Of a stretch of DNA of 64,000 bases, positions 60,649 to 64,000 are shown piece by piece. A program made the translations under genes and the position numbers. Origin of the DNA: Curtobacterium sp. Leaf261 (GTDB lineage: Bacteria > Actinomycetota > Actinomycetes > Actinomycetales > Microbacteriaceae); assembly GCF_001422205.1 (NCBI RefSeq), contig NZ_LMMJ01000011.1, forward strand, positions 51,535 to 115,534, written 5' to 3'. A model generated the notes under the pieces. That model ran no database searches and had not been told where the DNA came from. It saw nothing but the letters and a program-made list of their open reading frames with translations. The stretch's first letter is position 1, and each line of letters begins with the position of its first letter.

Positions 60649-62060
60649 GGGTGCTCCTTCCGGTACTGGTCGAGAGCCTGGTTGACCTGGCCCGCCACCT
60701 TCCTGAGTGCTGCCTCCGGCGTCATCTGGCCGTAGACCGCGGCGCTGACGGCGATGTCGAGGGACCCGGAGTACACACCGGCGACCGGGATGGTCGGGCG
60801 GATGTTCTTGCAGGTGATGAGCCCCTCGCGGTAGATCGCCACCTCGTCGTCGCGCTGGAACTCGCCGAGTGCCGGGGACGCGGTGTACCCGGGGAGCAGC
60901 GTGCCGTTGGTGAAGTTCGCGCGGGTGCCCTCGTCGGAGACCGTGGCGAACTGCACGAAGTCCCACGCGGCGTCCGGGTTCTGTGCCTTGCTCGGGATGA
61001 ACATGTCGTACCCGCCGAGCCACGTCGCGCTGCCGGACGAGCCGAGACCCTCGGCGTAGGGGAACAGCGCCGCACCGAGCTCGACCGTCTTCTTGTCCCC
61101 GTTCTCGTAGACGTTCACCGCGTCGGTGGTCGTCATCGGCGCCATGCCGACGTTGCCACTCGCGATCGAGGGCAGCGTGGCCGACGGCGGCGTGACGGCC
61201 AGGTGGCTCGCGCCGCCGACCTTCTTCGCGTAGTCGCACATCCACTGGAGGCCCTGGATGACGTTCGGGTCGTCCGGCGTGGCGACCTGGTTGTCGTCGC
61301 TCATGAACTTGCCACCGAACGCGAACCCGGCCGTGAACATCGAGTTGGAGAACCCGTAGTAGTCCCACGGCACGGTCCCGATGCGGGTGACCCGGTTGCC
61401 GTCCTTCTTGAGGATCTTGTCCGAGAACGCGTCGAGCTCGTCGATCGTCTTCGGGGGCGTGTCCGGGTCGAGGCCGACGTCCTCGAACACCCGCTTGTTC
61501 CAGAACAGCGGGAAGTTCACGTCGACGAGCACCGGGTGCGCGTAGATCTTGCCGGTCTGGGTCATCTGGGACCAGACGGCGGGCGCGTAGTCCTTCTCCT
61601 TGAGCCCGGCCTTCGCCATGTAGCCGTCGAGCGGTGTGATCACGCCGTACCCGGCGAGCTGCGGGTACTCGTCCGGCGTGCAGAACGCGACGTCGGGCGG
61701 CGTGCCGGCGGCGATCGAGGTCTGGAGCCGGATCTGCGTGCTCCCGGACAGGGGTGCGTAGGTGACCCGGACGGCCGTGTGCGACTGGGACTTCTCGTAG
61801 AGGTCCGCGAGGAGCACCCACGCGTTGCCGAGGGTCCCGCCCCAGATGTTGTACAGCTCGATGGTGTTCTGGCGACCGGGCGCGGGGTCCTTGCTCAGGC
61901 GGAAGCCCTGCTGGCCGGCGGAGACGGCGCCCCCGCTGACGACCGCGCAGCCGGACAGCGCGAGTGCTGCCGTGCCACCGGCGATCGCGGCGAGGAACGC
62001 GCGTCTCGAGACGTCACGCGCCGCGGGGCGGGTCGGTGGGAATGGGAGTCGGCTCGGCAT
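60645..62060 (-). CDS. Sugar ABC transporter binding protein (Tat lipoprotein), cassette B
   Basis: The product is 471 aa, with GGAGGTGC before the ATG. A twin-arginine motif SRRAFLAAIAGG leads to the lipobox LSGC, so it is probably exported folded and lipid-anchored. Binding-protein features: LYNIWGGTLGNAWVLLADLYEKS, AGTPPDVAFCTPDEYPQLAGYG, and TWLGGYDMFIPSKAQNPDAAWDFV. The cassette A protein uses a Sec lipoprotein signal instead, and the two share little sequence, so the cassettes are not a recent duplication. First gene of cassette B. Confidence 0.9.
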   Translation of the reverse strand: MPSRLPFPPTRPAARDVSRRAFLAAIAGGTAALALSGCAVVSGGAVSAGQQGFRLSKDPAPGRQNTIELYNIWGGTLGNAWVLLADLYEKSQSHTAVRVTYAPLSGSTQIRLQTSIAAGTPPDVAFCTPDEYPQLAGYGVITPLDGYMAKAGLKEKDYAPAVWSQMTQTGKIYAHPVLVDVNFPLFWNKRVFEDVGLDPDTPPKTIDELDAFSDKILKKDGNRVTRIGTVPWDYYGFSNSMFTAGFAFGGKFMSDDNQVATPDDPNVIQGLQWMCDYAKKVGGASHLAVTPPSATLPSIASGNVGMAPMTTTDAVNVYENGDKKTVELGAALFPYAEGLGSSGSATWLGGYDMFIPSKAQNPDAAWDFVQFATVSDEGTRANFTNGTLLPGYTASPALGEFQRDDEVAIYREGLITCKNIRPTIPVAGVYSGSLDIAVSAAVYGQMTPEAALRKVAGQVNQALDQYRKEHP

Positions 62061-62106
62061 CGAGCACCTCCAGTCGTCGTCGTTGACAATCGGACCGATT
62101 CGCGAA

Positions 62107-62118
62107 TGAATCGTTTCA
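62107..62118 (-). promoter_or_regulatory. TGAAACGATTCA operator before cassette B
   Basis: The third perfect copy of the operator, 47 nt upstream of the binding-protein ATG. A second palindrome, AATCGGACCGATT (62088-62100), lies between it and the gene. Confidence 0.8.
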
Positions 62119-62187
62119 TACGGGGCGTGATCATGACAGTACGGGAACTCGACACGGTTCCGCCAGTGGCAACTTGCCCCGGGCGGG

Positions 62188-63468
62188 TCACCAGGTCACC
62201 AGGACCGCTCCGGCGGCGTAGGTCGCGATCGGGTTCGCGAACGGCATCGGGTGGGACTGTTCGGCCGCGACCAGGCGGAGGTCCGGGAGTCCTGCGACGA
62301 GCTGCGTCACGGCCTCGCCGATTTCCACGCGGGCCATCTGCTGGCCGATGCACCCGTGCGGACCGTGCCCGAAGCCGAGGTGCCCGAACGCGTCCCGTGC
62401 GATGTCGAAGTCGTCGGGGTGCTCGAACCGGTCCGGGTCGTGGTTCGCGCCGACCGGGGACACCGACACCGTCTGGCCCGCGCGGACGTGGACGCCCTCG
62501 ATCTCGACGTCCTCGGTGGCCGTCCTGGGGAACAGCGTCAGGAACATCGCTCCGGTGCGCATGAACTCCTCGATCGCGGTGCCGATCCTCGTCGGGTCGG
62601 TCCGGAGCGCGGCGAGCTGCTCGGGGTTCGACAGCAGGCCGACGGTCGCCGTGGCGATGAGGTAGGCCACCGAGTCGCGGCCGGCGCTCATGAGCTGGAA
62701 GACCAGACCCTCGATCTCGATGCGGCTGAAGGGGTGTTCGACGTCGGTGCGGAGGAGGTCGGTGATCACGTCGTCGCCGGGGTCCTCGGCCCGGGCGTCC
62801 ACCACGCGCCGGATGTGGTCGAACTTGGCCCGGGTGCTCGACGCGCCGACGAACAGCGCCACGAACTCGGACTGGAGCGCATCCGGCACCCCGATGACCC
62901 TGCCGTGGGTGCGGGCGGCGATCGGCTCGGCGTAGTGCTCGGTCAGGTCGACGGTCGCGCCGCCGGCACCCTGGGCGCGCAGGTGGTCGAGCTGGGCGGC
63001 GACCATCTCGGCGATCCACGGGCGTCGTGCGCGTGCCTGCTTCAGGGAGAACCGGCCCGTGATGCCGCGGCGCATCCTGGCGTGCGCCTCCCCGTCGAGG
63101 GCCAGGAGGTCCGCACTCGCGATCGAGCGGTGCGCCGCGTCGTCGAGCGGTTCCGGGTGCAGCTCGGTCTCGTGCAGCTCGGTCTCCTGCGGTTCGCTCT
63201 CGTGCGGCTCGGTCTCGTCGGGTACCCGGTCCGCGGCCGTCGGGATACGGTGCGGGCGCTGACTGAAGCGCGGGTCGGCGAGGATCGCCCGTGCGGCGTC
63301 GTACCCGGTGACGACGAGGCCCTCGTGTCCGTCGTCGTAGCGGAGGGGGACGGCCGGCGCCGCCTCGCGCCACGCGGCGAACGTCGGCGAGGGCTCGAGT
63401 GGCGTCCCGTCGACCGGGAGCGACTGTGCCTCGTGGAACGGACATCCGGTCTGCGCGGTGGTGGTCAT
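62188..63468 (-). CDS. Cytochrome P450
   Basis: The product is 426 aa, a soluble bacterial P450. I-helix SAGRDSVAYLI has Asp-Ser in place of the usual acid-Thr pair; the K-helix ExxR is EFMR (in IEEFMRTGAM); the heme loop FGHGPHGCIGQQ carries Cys373. An acidic insert of Glu/Thr/His repeats (about residues 83-105) is unusual. Hydroxylates an unknown substrate using electrons from a redox partner. The FAD reductase gene 18 nt upstream is the probable partner; no ferredoxin gene is seen between them. Confidence 0.93.
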   Translation of the reverse strand: MTTTAQTGCPFHEAQSLPVDGTPLEPSPTFAAWREAAPAVPLRYDDGHEGLVVTGYDAARAILADPRFSQRPHRIPTAADRVPDETEPHESEPQETELHETELHPEPLDDAAHRSIASADLLALDGEAHARMRRGITGRFSLKQARARRPWIAEMVAAQLDHLRAQGAGGATVDLTEHYAEPIAARTHGRVIGVPDALQSEFVALFVGASSTRAKFDHIRRVVDARAEDPGDDVITDLLRTDVEHPFSRIEIEGLVFQLMSAGRDSVAYLIATATVGLLSNPEQLAALRTDPTRIGTAIEEFMRTGAMFLTLFPRTATEDVEIEGVHVRAGQTVSVSPVGANHDPDRFEHPDDFDIARDAFGHLGFGHGPHGCIGQQMARVEIGEAVTQLVAGLPDLRLVAAEQSHPMPFANPIATYAAGAVLVTW

Positions 63469-63486
63469 GGTGCTCCTGGAGGCCCG

Positions 63487-64000
63487 TCAGGCGGGGATGG
63501 GATCGGTAGGGGTGGTGGGGGTGGTGACGGTGCGGGTGCTGAGGGTGGTGACGGGGTCGGCCTGGTCGACGACGGACCTGGCGGCCCGGAACGCCCGGGC
63601 AGCCGCCCAGCCGACGACACCGGTGGTCCGGCCGCGATCGTCGACCGACGCGGCGAGGAACCGGTCGAGCTGGTCGCGCTGGTCGCGCTGGTCGAGCTGG
63701 TCGAGCCGGTCGGGCCGGTCCGGGTCCGCCGCAGGTCCCTTCGGCGGGTCGAGCACCAGGAGTGGACGGGCCTGGTCGAAGGTGCCGTACGCCTGGATGC
63801 GGACCCCGTGCACCTCGGACCAGAAGTACGGCACGGGCGGCCTGGCCGCGGTCCCGTGCACGATCGTCCGTGCGACGGCGAGGGCCTGCTCGATGGCGGT
63901 CGTCTGGTGCTCGACACGGACTGGGCGGCCGGTGCCGGGATCGGACCACGCCGCGACGTCCCCGACCGCGAACACGCCGGGAACGACGTCCGGTGTCGCC
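63487..64000 (-). CDS. FAD-dependent ferredoxin reductase-like protein, C-terminal part
   Basis: The reading frame runs off the window end, so only about 170 C-terminal residues are seen. PGVFAVGDVAAW is the second FAD-binding motif of the BphA4/PdR-type NAD(P)H reductases; EHQTTAIEQALAVARTI and VPYFWSEVHGVRIQAYG follow in the family order. A low-complexity insert encoded by 9-bp repeats (RLDQLDQRDQRDQLDRF) and a Thr-rich tail are added. It probably supplies electrons to the P450 that follows 18 nt downstream. Confidence 0.85.
   Translation of the reverse strand, partial: ATPDVVPGVFAVGDVAAWSDPGTGRPVRVEHQTTAIEQALAVARTIVHGTAARPPVPYFWSEVHGVRIQAYGTFDQARPLLVLDPPKGPAADPDRPDRLDQLDQRDQRDQLDRFLAASVDDRGRTTGVVGWAAARAFRAARSVVDQADPVTTLSTRTVTTPTTPTDPIPA

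Overview
The window is about 70% GC, with dense genes, many 4-nt start/stop overlaps, GTG and TTG starts, a DtxR/IdeR-type iron box and a LAxTG sorting signal. This fits a Gram-positive actinobacterium, most likely Microbacteriaceae and possibly Curtobacterium. The taxon is inferred from style and gene content, not from a search. All functions below come from reading motifs, lengths and context.

Layout. 0-9 kb: a secreted DUF4874/DUF4832 protein, an acetamidase/formamidase, a six-helix membrane protein, and a MoxR-DUF58-transglutaminase (TgpA-like) module. 9-19.4 kb: a Fic protein whose promoter sits in a 35-bp palindrome, a TRIC-type channel, the iron-uptake operon efeUOB behind a DtxR box, a wall-anchored 5'-nucleotidase and a short-chain dehydrogenase. 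19.4-30 kb: a TPP-dependent oxidase, 5-oxoprolinase (pxpA plus a pxpB-pxpC fusion), an isomerase/Gfo-Idh pair diverging from an SDR over two palindromes, a DUF4333 lipoprotein, a divergent glucose-6-phosphate dehydrogenase, a dienelactone hydrolase and tRNA-Arg(ACG). 30-38 kb: a two-gene ABC exporter, a likely 37-aa membrane peptide, a second Gfo-Idh/isomerase pair, an Eis-like acetyltransferase with internal repeats, a hypothetical protein and PnuC.

38.3-62.1 kb is an L-rhamnose/rhamnoside utilisation island. Two cassettes of the same design (binding protein, two permeases, cytoplasmic GH78 rhamnosidase, no ATPase) flank two LacI regulators, an MFS transporter and rhamnose mutarotase. Isomerase, the bifunctional aldolase/dehydrogenase RhaEW, rhamnulokinase and an L-lactate dehydrogenase follow. 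Together they form a route from rhamnosides to dihydroxyacetone phosphate and pyruvate. Three copies of the operator TGAAACGATTCA mark rhaI, the MFS gene and the second binding-protein gene as one regulon. The window ends with a cytochrome P450 beside a cut-off FAD reductase.

Over this lies an unusual repeat landscape. At least three families of dispersed imperfect palindromes occur: a 70-bp family (3 copies), a 74-bp family (2 copies) and a GGACTGGAGG hairpin family (many copies, including a triple tandem array and two copies read as protein). There is also a recurrent class of tandem repeats with a 19-21 bp period placed next to start or stop codons. No transposase that would explain them is present in the window.
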